The notes below the pieces were generated by a model. It had not been told where the DNA came from, did not search any database, and was given only the letters and a program-made list of their open reading frames with translations. From Agelaius tricolor (taxonomy: Eukaryota > Chordata > Aves > Passeriformes > Icteridae): a DNA stretch of 64,000 bases. The position numbers were made by a program, and so were the translations under genes. How positions within the stretch are numbered: position 1 is the first letter of the stretch; every line of letters starts with the position of its first letter. The DNA is taken from contig JALJCS010000020.1 of the NCBI GenBank assembly GCA_023055355.1, positions 6,369,001 through 6,433,000 on the forward strand, written 5' to 3'. Below are positions 23,874 through 37,939 of this stretch, in pieces.

Positions 23874-26800
23874 ACACGTGTTTTTTTGAGGAATGTTGAA
23901 CCTGTTTACAGAATCTTGTGGAGAATCCCACTCAGTCGTGTGTGGAGTGTGGTGTAGAAGCAGCCCTGAGCTGAAAAGGGGCAGACCTTGACTCGGTGCA
24001 CGTGGTGTTGAAGTGGAGATGCTGCCCTTACAAGCCGAGCTGGGGCCCAGCTGTGCCCCAGGGAGATGAAGGCTTTGCCCCCTCTCCCTGTCTGCATCCA
24101 GAGCTCTGGCAGTGCTGTCTCACTGCCCTTCCCTGCTGTTCCTGCCTGGTGCAGCACAGTTTGGAGAGCCTATTGCTCCTAGGAGGCTTCTGGACAAAAT
24201 CCATGAGTTCTCCAGCTGTCATCTTGATAAGGCTGTTTTCACATGTGTGCTGTACACTGTCCGGGTACTGTTGCTCTGATCTCTCATTGATAAGAAAACC
24301 AATGTATTTAACTGCAGTTTCCTGTTCCAAAGGTTTTGTGCTAGCTCCACTGACCTAGCGATGGAACTTCTGATTTGTCACCATCTCTCTCTCTCTTTCT
24401 ACTTTGCAGCTTAGATTTTTCCATAGCTAGCTTATGTTTTAAAACAAGTTTCTAGATATTTAAGTATTTTTTCCTTCTACTTAATTGTCAAGTAGTGGTG
24501 TATCAAGCTAGCATTTCTGATGGCCAGTTATTCCTCTTTAAAAGTGCTTTTAACCCCAGGAAAGCTAATGATTTTCTGGATGATGCTCTAAAGGCTCTAA
24601 ATGCCTTTTGGTTTTCCTGAAGGCTTGCTAGTCTCCATTGATTTGTTCTCCTAGCTGTTGATTTTTTTTTTTTCTTTTTTTTTGCATCTTGTCTGAAGCA
24701 GGTACTTGAGGTATCTCTGTTGTTGTTGAGGAATCAGAGGTGATTAAAGCAGAGGGGGAGAGCTCTGGAAAACCTGAAGAATCTGCTCAGCTGGGCTAGG
24801 AGCTGGGGGGAGTAATGTTCCCTGCAAACTCTGGTGGAGTGGTGAGGAAGGATCCAGCTCTTCTGCTGGGTGGGGAGTTCTGTGTCTCATGGGTGAAACC
24901 TGCCAGGGTTAAAGGAGTGATGGGGTCCATGGCAAGTGCAGCCCCTGCCTGGGGCCATCCCTGCAGCCAAGGTCAGGGCACCTTTAGTGCACATAAAGTG
25001 GCTGCAGGGGTGTTGAAGGGAGGAAATTGCTTGGAAATCCCAGTCAAGCTCAGTGGTCATCCCTCATCCCTACATGAGGTTTCATTTTTAACTCAAATTG
25101 CACTTGATTCTGTCTGTCTGGGTGTTTTGGATGACCTTTTAATATCCTACCAATTTTTCCAAAGTAGTTTCCCATAATATAACTGCTCAGGCTTTCTTGA
25201 GCATTCTGAAACCTGGGGCAAAACATGAGGTGAAGTTTGCTGAAATGTCAAGTAGACTAACCATCACAAAGAAATTCAGAAGATATATTCAGTTTTAAAA
25301 TTAATTAGAATCTATACTATTTAAAAAAAATAAGCTACTCTGTATTGCACAGGTAAGATTTTTTTTTGTAATAAAAAGGACATAATAGAACTAGTGTTCC
25401 ACTTCATTCAGATAAGAAATGTTTACTTGCAGTAGTGCATTTGACTTCATGCCTAGTAAGAACTGAAAACTTTACTGTGCTCTCAGTATGCTAAGAAGAT
25501 GCACTTTTTATTGTTTATCTCAGTTATTTCACAGAATGAGACTGACTGTCACAATGCTACTTTCTGGGAAAATAGCAGTGAAGAAGGGAGCTGGGTAGGA
25601 TGAGATCAGCCTGGTGTTTCATGTTGTTTCTTTGGTAGATCCCTGCTTGCTCTGCAGAAGGGCTGATGTTCATGCAACTGCACTTGTGAAAAAATTCATT
25701 TTGGTGCAGAGGTGCTGTACTGTGGCTGGAGACACATTGATAGAAAGGCTTTGGGGTGGTTTGGTTTTTTCCCCTTTTGCTTCCCTGCTTTTTTTGGGTG
25801 AGGTGTGAAATTCTCCAGGCACAGCCACAGCAGGCTGCTCCCATGTGTCAGGCTTTGCAAGCACACAGATCCCAAACTTGTGTGCACCTTGTCTGGGTGC
25901 AGCCTTGTCAGAATGTGCTTATTGCTTCAGCTTCTCCAGCATCTGGGCTTTGTCCTGGTGGTGCAGGATGAGGGAATATTGTGTAGTCTGTGGTGCTGCA
26001 GCAAGTACTCGAAAGAGAACAGTATCAGCAGAACTGAAACGCTGTTTCCTGCTTGATGCACTTTGGGTTTTTTTTAAAATAAAGATTTGAAATACAGTGC
26101 GTAGGGTGTGCATCTTGGTATTGGTTGTAGGTGAACATCCAGCTCTAAGTGAGAACAATTTCCAATTCACTGCACTTTAATGCCTCCAGTTTATCATGGT
26201 AAATGTATAAAAGAGTTTTATGTAGGTGAAGTGGCTCTTGCTGTTTAAATGTCTCCTGGCTCTACTGTGTTCAGCACAGTGGGGGCTGTGACTGTTCCAG
26301 CCATGCTCTTCAGAGAGAAAAGAGTTGGAGCACAGTGTTACCAGCCCTGGCCCATCTCCTTGAGAAATAGTCTCTTTTCCAAAACTAATGAACTATTAAG
26401 AATAGTGCTCTGATGCTGAAAGGAGAATCAGTCTTTATGTTCCCAACCCAGAAACACTGAGCATGGAGGCGAGGGTTAACCGGCTCTGAGCCGCCCAGGC
26501 AAAACCGACCTGTGCGGAGTTGTCGGTCCAGTTCCTCTGGTGCAAGAGTTGTGAAAGCTGGGCAGGTACAAACTGCACCAGCTGTGGGGCTCCCACCTGC
26601 ACCAGCCAGGCCCCAGTGGCAGGCAGAGAGGTGAGTGTCACCCTTTGCAGCTTAATTATTTTGTACTGAGTGACTGGATGTGAAGTGCAGAATTACCTGG
26701 CTAACAGGAGCGCGGGGCAGCTGAGTGCACAGGGCTTGGATGATCCTGGATGAATGGAGAGTGTTTCCTTTGTAGCTCTGTCTTGCTTGGAGCCAAAAAG

Positions 26801-28217
26801 GGCCTGAACTTGAACAAAAGTTGCATCTGCAAGGTCAGTGGTTGGCATGGATAAGGGGATTGAAGGGATCAAAATTATTTCCCTGCGCCACTGGCTGCAA
26901 AACATGGGCTTATGGCACCATTCCTGTCTCTCCCTTTGTGCTCAGAGCAAAGCTTTTTTAATCTTGTGCTGGCTATCTATAGTGCCACACAAACGTGGCA
27001 ATTTGAAGTTAAATGTTCTATTTTGGGGCTGCCGTGCACGGTCAGCAGGGCAAGGAGCTGTGCTTGGGCTCCTCTCCTCTGCCCACAGCCTGCCTTGCTC
27101 TCTCTTCTGCACAGGTTGTCATAGAGAGGAATTCAGAAAATACATATGCATGATGCAGTTGTGCCTGTAGTCTGAATGTGAAGCTTATAGTGCTTGTGGT
27201 TTGATATCATTGTGTTACCTTGCCCTTCAACAGATGTTCTTTCTAGCTTCAGAAAAATAAGACAGTAACTGGTTGGAGTTTTGCTGTTTTCCCCCCCAGT
27301 TTTAAATATAGATTGATTCACTCTGGTGCTAGGGTGTCCCTGACCTAACCTGTACTTAGTGAAGAGATGCTGAAGTTAAGAGCAGCCCAAGTTGGGAAAC
27401 AAATGGTAATTCAGAGCTGCTGGCTGTTGGGTGGCTGCTGAAGGACTCCAAGCTGGTTCCTTTAACCCCTCCTCTTCCTTACTGAAGCTACAGCTTCTTT
27501 CCTGGGAGCTCTTATTTGTAGAGAGGAGCAAAAGCCCCCAAAGAGTTTCAAGGAAAGCAACGTCTCAAAGCTTACAATGACATCAAGTGCATCAGGTAAT
27601 AAAATGCATTATTGCTGTTGATGTTTTGGTGGCTCTTAAATATCTCTTGTAATGCTGTGGAAGAGGATGTGCAGCCTCTTAACTCCATTTAGCCTGAGCA
27701 CATACCTGCACTCAGGGGGAGTGAGACTCAGGATGGCGTGCAGCTAAGAGATGTTTATGGAATCAGTCATACTTGATATAAAATAATTATGATGTTTTGA
27801 CATCTTGTTAATAACTTGCAGCCATTGGAAGAAATGGAATTATGGCATTCTCAGTCCTTGATGGAACCTTGGCATTTCTTTCAGATTGTAAAAGTAAAGA
27901 AAAAATGTGAAAGCCATTAAAATAGTTGGATGTGGGGCCTGGGAAAAATGATGGGCTGCTTAATTGAAAAAGTGCTTCATTCCAATTGAAGTTCATTCCA
28001 GTTCAGTTCTGCCCATTTCTTTGCATCTGTAAGGGAGAAGGAAAAGGGCTGATCCCCCCAAAATCTGTCTGTGAGAGCATTTTGGGTGTCACTTGGTTCT
28101 TCATCTTATCTGTGAATGAAGTGGAAGGAAATCCTAGCGAGCATTAGACATGAGAGAAAAGTCTTGTCACCTGTAATGACTAAAATCCCCTGAAGTGTTG
28201 CCAGCGTGTACTTTAGG

Positions 28218-28237
28218 AATCATATAATTATATGATT
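28218..28237. repeat. 20-bp perfect palindrome
   Basis: AATCATATAATTATATGATT equals its own reverse complement. It carries TAATTA at its centre, a homeodomain core. It lies in an AT-rich block that also contains the octamer ATGCAAAT at 28301-28308. Confidence 0.9.
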
Positions 28238-28300
28238 ATTGAAAGAGACATAAAAGACCTCATGGCAAAACCCTTAGAAAGGGGGAGGGAGGGAATCCGT

Positions 28301-28308
28301 ATGCAAAT
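28301..28308 (+). promoter_or_regulatory. Octamer motif ATGCAAAT (possible POU site)
   Basis: An exact POU/OCT octamer, about 65 bp from the perfect TAATTA palindrome and in AT-rich sequence. An isolated 8-mer occurs by chance, so binding is only a suggestion. Confidence 0.35.
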
Positions 28309-28574
28309 AAAGATATGCAGAATTTGCTGTCTCTCTCTTTTTTTTTTTTCCCTAGTTATTTTTCAGTCCAAAGCTCAGTAATTGCTTTTATGGGGATTAC
28401 TTAATAAAACTGGGGCATGCAAAGGAGGGAGAAATTGTTTATGCCAAGTCACAGGGCTGGCTTGAAGTCCTAGGGAGTTGGAGTAAAAATGGATTTTTAA
28501 AAGTAAAACTGCAAAGTGGGTTTTGTGCTAAGAGAAAACAGCTATTTGTTGAAATGTTATCCTACAATAAAAGT

Positions 28575-28695
28575 GTTTTGTGGTCTGGCGGTTAAGCACA
28601 GGGGGCCGGAAGTTGAGATAACGGGGTTTTCTTTCTGACTCCGCCACAAGTTTCCTCTCACGGAGCTCTGGGCAAGTCCTTTCATCAGTGCCTGT
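28575..28695 (+). mobile_element. MIR-like tRNA-derived SINE (ancient)
   Basis: The blocks follow the MIR consensus from its tRNA-related head into the core: GGTCTGGCGGTTAAGCACAG, then CCGGAAGTTGAGA, then TGACTCCGCCAC, then CTCTGGGCAAGTCCTTTCATC. These correspond to MIR GTGGTTAAGAGCAC, TCTGGAGCCAGA, CCGGCTCTGCCAC and CCTTGGGCAAGTTACTT in order. Divergence is high, as expected of an element that predates the bird-mammal split. It is the best preserved of the MIR-like copies in the window. Another CORE-SINE family is the main alternative. Confidence 0.62.
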
Positions 28696-31600
28696 GTCAC
28701 CCTGGCCGTGCCACTGCTGGGAGCTGGAGGTGCCACTCAGGGAAACTCCTGTCACCCCTGTGACGTGTTGGAACTGCCTCAGCCCTGACGTGGGTGCTGT
28801 CTGTGAGTGCATCACCAGGAGGTGATGGGAGAGCCTCTGATGGCAAAATCTCCTTGTACAAACTCCTAGGGAAATGTTTCTCCTCTGCCCCACGCCAGCT
28901 GTGGGAAAGCCTTTCCTGTGGCATGTCCTGCTCTGGGCACTGCTGGTGGTGCAAATGCAGCCTGAGATTTTCCTGAGCTCTAGTTCTCCTCTCAGAGCTG
29001 AAATACAAGCCTTGACTTCAGGCTTCTTAAGTTCTCCTAAGCTTCATCAGTCCTTACTGATGCTCTGGATTTATAATCTTGCTTCTCTTAGCAGCACTCA
29101 TTCATGCATTTACTAGGAAACTCTCCTGCTGCAGAACAGACATATCTCAAGAGAGATTTTGTTGCAAGATAGGCAAAAACTGCCTTCCATTTTTTTTTCA
29201 GGCTTAACTAAAGCACTTGGTGCATTTAAAAAAAGGAAAAAAAAACCCTGTCATACTGCTATTAGTGTTGAGTTAGTGGATATTTTGCAAGATCTGCCCA
29301 GGAAAGAACACCATCACTTAGTCTGGTATTCTAATTTGGCACTGAATAGTACAAAGTTGTGATGTGAGTTTGCTGGTGCGATTTTTAGCTGAAAATGACA
29401 ATGGTTTTCCAAGCAGATGGATTTTATAACTTGCCTGCCATCACCTCATCCATCAAACTCCACGGAGATCTGTACATTGGTGTCAGTGTGCACATGGCAG
29501 TGTTGTTGATTACATCAGACAAACTGATAACTCCCTTGGAGCCCTGTTCCCACTGCCTGGGCAGCCCCTGGGGTGGGTTTGGCAGCAGTGGGGGTTTGTT
29601 CCAGCCTGTTCCCTGGCAGTGTGGAGCTGAGCTGTGTCCCAGCTCCTGTCCATGGCTGTGGAGGTGGCTGCAGGGTCAGTGGGACTCGTGCACGAGGGAC
29701 ACAGGCCCTGGTGTTTCCAGTGTTGTCTGTGGTGGGAAGAGGGGTGATGAAACATGAGTGAGAGCCTCTGGGCTGCACAGGGTCTGGAACTTGGTTTCAC
29801 ACAGCTTTTTCATACTCATATGTGGCTTTTCTTCCACATTGCTGGAAGATGCTGTCACACAGAGGTGTGACTTGGAAATTAAAATTTTAGCTGCATCTAG
29901 GCAAAAGTTATTGCAGGGCTCAATCAGAAAATGTTCCTGTGTTCATTACTAAGTCACCTATACAACTTTTAGGCTTTTTGTGAGGAAAGATGCTCTTTTT
30001 AGCAGCTGTTGGATAGAGGAGCCCCATGTTAACATCAAGCTCGTTTACCCTGGTTAGAAAATGTTTTGGCATGTGTAGGACAGGCTGTTTCCAAACCAAA
30101 GGTTATGGAACTGCTGTAACTGGGCCTGTGCAAACTAATGTAAACTCCCAGGTGACACCTCAGACAAACAGCTATATGCAGTTAGTTTGCTTGGTAGGTT
30201 CCCAAGAATTATTTTTGAAGTTGGGTTTTTAAACAAAAAAAAAAGAAGAAAAAAGGAATTGGTTTACACAAGCTGTAAACCATTTCCAGAGAAAGCATCT
30301 TTGGTTTCTTGCTTTCAGCTGTGTTATGTCCTGAGAAACACATGGATGGGTTGTGGAGTCTCTGAGTGTGTTGCCTGGTTCTCCTCTGCCCAGGAGATGC
30401 TCAGGGTTTTGTAATTATCAAGTTGCTGGTCTCCAAACACTGTAGCTCTTGTGGCACAGCTCTGAGGCCAGCCATGCTCCTGGACTGTGAGGTTATTAAT
30501 ATTATTTCCTGTGAGTCTTGTGCCGTGCTGTGCTGCTCAGGTGGAGTGTGTGGGTTCCAGGGGAGGCTGCTCAAGCCTGGCTCTCGGGCTCTGCCTTCCT
30601 GACCAGCGCTTCCTGCTCAAAATGTATCCCTGCGTTTTCTCTGCCACTGCCAAAATAAATGCTGCAGACAATCCAGGGCCAGCAATGTCATCATCATCAG
30701 GTTACTGAGTTTCTGCCTGAAGGTCAGCTAACTGTGACTGCTACTAAATAGCTGTTTGCTGATATGGTGTCTGCAATCTACACCACGCCTGGTGGCACGT
30801 TTGCAGTGGAGGTTTGGCATGGAGCTGTGTGGCCCAGACAGGGCCATGTTTGATGATAATTGTAAGGTTGATACAAGCTGCAAAGATACTCATTTGACCT
30901 AAAAAAGGACAGAGCATGACCTGCGAGTGTTTATCTGTCTTAAGTACAATGTGCTGGCCGTTCCAAAATGGAATTAATTAGGTTTGCTGTCCTCCTGTGG
31001 CGTGGGATGGGGTCAGCACCTGGGGTGGTCTTGAGCAGTGTGGTGAGATGCTGTAATGCAGAGCATGTGTCAGCATCAGGGCTGGTGAATGGGCAGCTTG
31101 TGGTGCTTCCTGCAGGCAAATAAAGCTTGTCTTCCCTTGGGGTGCTCCTTGGTTTGTTCTGTGTATTTCTGATTATCTGCTAGTTACCTGCAGGTGAATT
31201 TTCACTGTTCAGTGCACTTACCTGGACAAAAAGGAGCAGCTACTGAAGAGAGAGAATAGATTTTTGTCTCAAATGCAAAATTAATTCTCCTTGTTCTTTC
31301 ATGTCTTCCTCCTTTTGTGCTTGTGTGTGTTAAAATTCCCATTCCCTGTTTATATGTGTTTAACAGATGAAGTCACTGGTGTTTTTTTTCCCAGTATTAC
31401 CTTTACAGTGTTATGAACATAAGCAGAATGTGATTATTCACTGAGTCTCTGCTGAATACTGTAGGAATAATGGGTCTGTGCCTAAAGCATAAAGCCAGAC
31501 ACATAAAACATGCAGTAAGAATACAGACATGGGGGATAAATGCAAAGTGTAGCTTCTTTTACCAATTTTACTGGAGCATTCCAGTACTTCTTTTGAGTTA

Positions 31601-33021
31601 GGAGGAGATTATTCATGATGCAAGACTGATACTTTGATGTGAAGGAGCAGAAAGTGAGGAGAGTGTGGGGTCCCTTCCCAGCATGGGGATCTGTTCCTGG
31701 GGATGGTGACAGCTCCCAGCAGTGCACCTTAACTGGGTGCTTCTGGAGCTGAGAAAACATGGGGGAAACAATCACCTGGCTTTGTGTCTTCATGGGGATC
31801 AAGCCTCTTCAAAAAGAGTGAATTCTGGTATCTTGCAATGTGTTCCTGATGCTGGTGAAAGGAACAAAAATAGGCTGTGGAGGTTTTCCCACCTGGTGCA
31901 TCCCATTGCTCTGCCTTCCCAGGCAGCTGCCAAACTAGAACCTTTGGAATGGCTTTTTGCAGGTACTTTTCAGGAGGTCAGAATTTGGGTTGCAGCTGAA
32001 TTACAAAGTAAAACCTTTGCTGTGATGCACAAAAAATGTTTTTGGACTTTCTTGTTCTTCTAATGATACATTGCCAAGCTTTCAAGTTGAATGAACTTTA
32101 AATATCACCTCTGTTTAGCAGCATTTGAACTTTGTTTTCTACTTCCTTCAGTCTCAAAAAAGAAATAATATTGTGTCCTCTTTAAACTATGGCCACTGAA
32201 ATGGTGTTTGTCTCTATTGTTAAAAAAAGAATGAGAATCTGGGTGCCTAATTACCCAGTGCTGCTCCTTTTAATTTTGAAAGTTCATTCTTTGCCCCTGC
32301 TCTTTTTAATGTAGATTTTCTAAACAGCATCTAAAAATGTGTGTCTAAAAGACCTAATTAGTGTTGATATTTCAATATCTGAGCTTATAATTTAGCTTTT
32401 TTAATAGGGCACCTGGGTATCAGCACTAACTATGAAGAAAATTCAACCTATCCCAAAAGTGAGTGCATGTAATTTTAATTGGGGATGGGGGAAGAAATAA
32501 CCCCAAAGTTCACACTCAATTATTTGTTTGGGAACACTTGGAGCGTGTCCCAGGGAGGGAGGGGAGAAAATGGTATTTAATTAATGCTTTACTAATACCA
32601 TGCTCACTTAACTTTATGGTTTTTGAAAAATTTGCCTAGGCAAAGTGGTCCTGGCTGAGGTGGAGGCCTGTTTGGTTGATATTTTAAGGCTGATACAGCA
32701 TTGTTCACACCTTCTTGGAATGTAATACAGGAATAAACGGGAAACCCAATCTCCTTAGCACCCTGAGTCACACAGACAGGCCGTGCTCTGAGACAGGGAT
32801 TTATTTCATGCATGGTGGCCTAGACATGAAACAAATGTGTAGAAAGGGGAATTATGTAGAATTGAAAGTGACAATTATGCAAACATTCCAGTTGAGGAAG
32901 AAGTAAATTCTTCTCTTTTTCCATGTGCTCAGCTTCAGAGCTAACGAGCAGCCTCTTGGGGGTTTTGCTCTGTGTGTTTGTATCTGTCATATCTCTCTCA
33001 TCTCTTTTGCTTCTTGTTCCC

Positions 33022-33041
33022 TTTTTTTTTTTTTTTTTTTT
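33022..33041. repeat. Poly-T run (20 T)
   Basis: Uninterrupted homopolymer in intron 1 in a pyrimidine-rich context. No element body is recognised next to it. Confidence 0.9.
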
Positions 33042-36000
33042 CCTGGTTTGACCTTATTTTCCCTTTTGTTCCATGGAGTCATTCAATCTTTGTACTGCCG
33101 GGTTTGTTTACCTTGCCAGAGGAAAATGTTAGCACCCTTCCATTTAGGAGCCCAGGGCTGCTGTGCTCAGCCCAGCACCGCGGCCTTCGCTCCCTCCCTG
33201 GCCACAGGAACACGGTGACTGATGGCATCCAAATCCCTTGATTCAATTGTTTTTTTTTGCTTTTTAAAGGGAGGAGAAGCTGGTGAGAGAAGAAACAAGC
33301 TGTGAAAATAGCTCTGTGCTTAGATGGACACCCTTTTGCAAAGCTAAACAACTTGATCTTCCATGCTGCTGGGTAATTCCCACGCTTGCAGAAACAGGGG
33401 GAGAGCGAGCAGGGAGCTGGGGCTGTGACCACTTTAATCTGACATAAGTATGTGTTTTTGCTGAAGGGGATGGTCCTTTCCTGCCCTGGCTGCTTGTCCT
33501 GATTACCTCCCTTGTGCCAGCACTAGCATTTATGCTGCCAGGAAAACTAATTCCCTGGTTCCCTGATCTGGCTGGCTGCACAGCCACGCAAATGCCCTTC
33601 TGGCACAGGGCAGGCAGGATGCAGGGGAGGAGGGCATGCACAGCAGATGTGTATTGATTAAAAAAACCCTGCAAATATGGCCAGAGCCTTTGGAGAAGGA
33701 TTGCAGCTACATGTTCTTCCTGTGTTTCAGGTCATCTTCCGAGTCTGCTGAAATGGGCTGTGTACAATGATGGTTGTGCTGGAGCGACTCTGGTCTTGGT
33801 TAAGCTTCTGAAGCTGGTCATATATGGGGTAGTGGGGAGTGGCTGAGGGTAGAAGGGATTACTGGGGAAGATAAAACCTCACTTGCAAGTTAATTGCTCT
33901 GAGAACACAGTTTCTACCTTGTTTTCAGTGATTAGTTTCAATGTGACAGGGAGAAAGAAGAGACAAGCTTTTTTGTGCTTGGCTGGCTGCTCAGAGTGGA
34001 TGAGGTATCTAACCCTTTTGATGGCAGAAAGTTAAAAGCAGTTCACTCTGTAAATGGCATTTGTAGCTCTGTTCACGCAATAATTCTTCCTTTTTAGCCT
34101 TCTGTTATTTTTTTTCTCCTCCTGTCTTTCTTTCTGTACTGTATCCCATGCATGTGTTGTATTAAGGAGAAGCCTGTATTGGATATTAAATCCAGAGTGA
34201 GGGAAGAAGGAGCTCTTCTAATCAGTGTCATTTTCCCAGCTGTAATCCCACAGAGGGATTGAAGAAAGTGTCAGGAGGATAAGATCAGTGTTTGAGCCCA
34301 GCTAAATGCTGGCTCTGCTGTGTGAAAATGGCTTTAGTGGAGCTTGGCTGTGTGGGGAGAAAATTGCACGTAAATTGTGCAAATTTCTCAATAAAAAAGC
34401 ATTTAATTGTTCTAAAAGAGGGGGAGGGCCCCTCTTGTGTGCACGTTGGAGACTTCAGTGAGCATAAGTAACCTCTGTGGCACGGCAGTCATTGACCTTG
34501 TGAAGCCCTGCCATCGGAGGTCATGTGTGGTGAAGTGGTTGCCACAGGGGATTAGCACATCTGGGCAGAGGCTTTTTCCTTCTGAGCCTGAGCACACCAA
34601 ATCCCATCTCCAGCAGCACACACGGAGTCATCAGAGAGCACAAGGAGCAGTGGGGAGGCACCTGCCAGAAGAGCAGGGAGAAACCTGTGAGGAGCCAGGG
34701 GCTTTCTTGGCCCCAGCTGCAAGAGAAAGAGCACTTGGTTACACCACGGACTCCCTGATCCAATAAGGACAAGGTGGACTTGAAAATTAACCATAAAACC
34801 CCACAAACTTGCCTTGGTAATCTCATAATGAGATAGTTTTGAGCACAGAACTGTCTTTTTGCCCAGGTTTGCTTTAAAGTTTTGTACATACAAATGTACT
34901 TTTGCATCCTACCTGCAGCTGTTGGTTTGGTGTGAGAGGTACAGTTCTATGCAGGAAGGAGGCTGATACGCTTTTTTTATTGGGCTAAAAATATGCAGAG
35001 GATGGTGTTTTGTTATAAACCTCAGAAGGAGTGAGTGGTGTATCTGCTCCCATGTAAGACTTCAGAATTACTGTGTCAAGATATTAGGCTCAATTCACAG
35101 ATGGTAGTGTCTGAAGTACAGGGAAAACAGATAATTACTAGCAACTGATCCATTTGCTCTGTGCCTAAAGGAGAGAATATTTAAGGCTGGCTTTCCTGCT
35201 TGAATGAAGTGTTTATTAGAAAGCTTGATGCCATGGCATCCTTGAAGTCTAAGCATTGCAGTGTCAGATTTTATACAGATCTGTTCTGCTCTGCCTTCTG
35301 TATTCTTTTACAATTCTGCCTTAGTTGAATTAATTTCATACCCCAGGAAGAAGGTATTAAAAGAAAGTTACCAATACTTCCAGCAGGAATAGTTGGTATC
35401 TTAGTAGGCAGAAGAGGCATTAAAGTTGAAGCTCTCTGGTCTTTGTGTTTGCCAGTAAAGGACATAATTTGTCACTGATGCCCAATCACCTCCTGGATGA
35501 GGAGAGAAATGATAATGCTCTGCTCCTGCCTTAGTTGTGAGCACCTAGAATGAAGCTGTAGTGGGTTGTAGTTACTGGAAGACTGGGTGCTGATGGGGTT
35601 TGATATTTGTGCTAAATTTTTGCTAGGCAGGAAAATGAGAGTTGTGCAAATTTACGAGTTACAGAAAGCACAGTCTGAACAGCATCAGGAAAATGATGCT
35701 CAAGGTTGGTCATTGGAGATTCTTTGTTCAGGAGGTTCAGGCTCCCAAGTGGTGTTGGTGACACCACAGAGATGCAGCCCACAATGGGGTTCTCAGCACT
35801 GGTGGCTTCTCAGGCTTCTTCAGAGGTCACACAGTTCCTACTGAGAGGTGTTCAAGGCTGCTGGGCATGGATGGTTTTTTACAGTCACCTTTAGAATTGT
35901 GCCTTGACTTCCTGCCAGGAACTGTGGGGCACAGATGAAAGTCTGGACCTGTGTCACAGGAGTGGTGGAGATCTGGATGGATCTGGATCTGTTCTGGCAC

Positions 36001-37633
36001 TTACTGTACCATATTGCATCTGAAATACCAGGTTGGACTTGGAGAATTAAGTGGAGCAATTATGAAGCAGAGGGAAAAAAAACCCACTTATGTGGTGGCT
36101 GTGATAAATTAGTCATTTTGTACCTCCAAATAGCCAATTATTCCTCTGACTGGCTTTTATCTGACCAATTTGCATGTGCAGTCATGGTAACTGGTTTGCA
36201 GATTAGGTGCAGAATTTCATGTGGATCTGATGTTGCGTTTTCGTCTTGCTCCCTTGGAAGCAAAACACATGGATGAGGGGTTCTGTGTAACTCATTACTG
36301 TTAGCTGCTTTGTTTTTGCACTCTCAAAGCTTCTTCAGACTTGAAAGAAGCAAGATGGCTCACTCTTGTAGGTTGGTGTTTTTTTGTTTGTTTGTTTTTA
36401 ATATCAGACAAGACGATGTAAAGTGGTCCCAGCTCCATAGAAGCTGCAGCACAGATTTCATTTGTATTGGCATTTTTGGCTGCACCTTTTGAGAACACAT
36501 TGTTAGAGGGCTGGGAACTCACTGGAGTGCATTTCAGAAGAGATGTAAGAGGAGAAAAAATTTTTTAAAAGCTGAAAGAAAGAAGGAAATATGAACTGAA
36601 GCAGCTTGGAGTGACCAGGGGTGAAATGGTGCCTCACTGAAGCAAGTGTCAAAACTCTGTCCTCTCTGGTGCCAAATTGCCATGGCTGCTCTCTGATTTT
36701 GATCTGAAGCTGAAAATTAACAAATGGTAGTATTTTTAATATTAGACACCCAGAGAGCTAAGTGAAATCTTAATTTGAAAAATATTAATTATTCAGGTAG
36801 CTGAATTTTCCTAGTAGGTTACACATATGCTCTGTTTCTGTCAGGGATTTGTGTCAATTTAGCGTGCTGTGGACTTTGTAGAATCTCTGATATGAACAGT
36901 CTTTGAAGTGGAGAAATGGTATAAAATATTTGCCAACAGCCACCCAGCTTTTTAAAGCTTCATTTCCTTCAAATAAGTCAGCCTTTTTAAAAAACAAATA
37001 AAACTGAGTTGCAAGTACAAGAATAAGAAGCTGCTTTTTCAAAGGCTGGGTTTTTTTATATAGGCTCCAGCAATGCAGCTGTAGTTACCTTGGTCTCCAG
37101 TGCTGCTGAAGACAAATTAAGCTAATAAAACAGTATCTTGCAACATCATAACAAATAAATGGGCTAATCTGTATGCAAGTTTCTTGCTACACCAAATTTA
37201 CACTGCTTGAGCATTTCCTCTTTTGGTGAGAGGTAGAGGTTTTTATAAACATAACCTTTTCAAGGGTCTGTGGAACAATGCCTTGTCAATCATTCAGGAT
37301 TTAGGGATTGCATGTGAAGACGTATTTTGAGGAAATTATATGTTTATTTTCTTGTGACAGCTTCGTGTTAAACTGAAGGCAGGTTCCAGGGAGGCAGCTG
37401 TATCCACCTGCCTGGTGTTACACAATCCCACGGGGAGCTGAAGGAGTTCCCTGGTTTCCATCATGTCCCAGCTAGTATATGATCAGTATAAAGTGTCTGT
37501 GGGTGCACATCGTGTGTGAGCAAATGTGCTTTCTCTCCTCTCTGTGCTTAAAATAGTTGGACCTGTCTTAGGTTGCTTGTAAACTCCTGCTTGTTCCTCC
37601 TGTTCTTTTGGATTGAGCACTCATGGCACTGTA

Positions 37634-37649
37634 TTTTTTTTTTTTTTTT
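37634..37649. repeat. Poly-T run (16 T)
   Basis: Uninterrupted homopolymer in intron 1. Confidence 0.9.
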
Positions 37650-37939
37650 AATGGAGCAGCACCTGTGAAGTGTCCTGGTCTTGCATAAAGCCTTCCATTA
37701 AAATAATTGCAGGTGGACAAACATCTAGCTTTAAATTCTCTGAGCTGTTTAAACTTGTGAGGTTTTTTTTACATCCTGCTTATTGAATTATCAGGGCGTA
37801 AGTTTTATTAAAACTGGGTGTGAAATTTAATTTTTGCAAATAATTTTCGCTGCAGTAGCTTCTCAAGAGCCCTTCCAAAGCACTTTCAGCACAGCTTGGG
37901 GCAAAGCTGGAAAAATCAGAGTTGAAAATTGGGGCACGT

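Noticed and set aside
28575..28650. A tRNA gene (GGTCTGGCGGTTAAGC looks like a tRNA 5' half)
   Set aside because: No cloverleaf can be closed and there is no anticodon stem or matching acceptor. The order of blocks fits a MIR-type SINE head instead.
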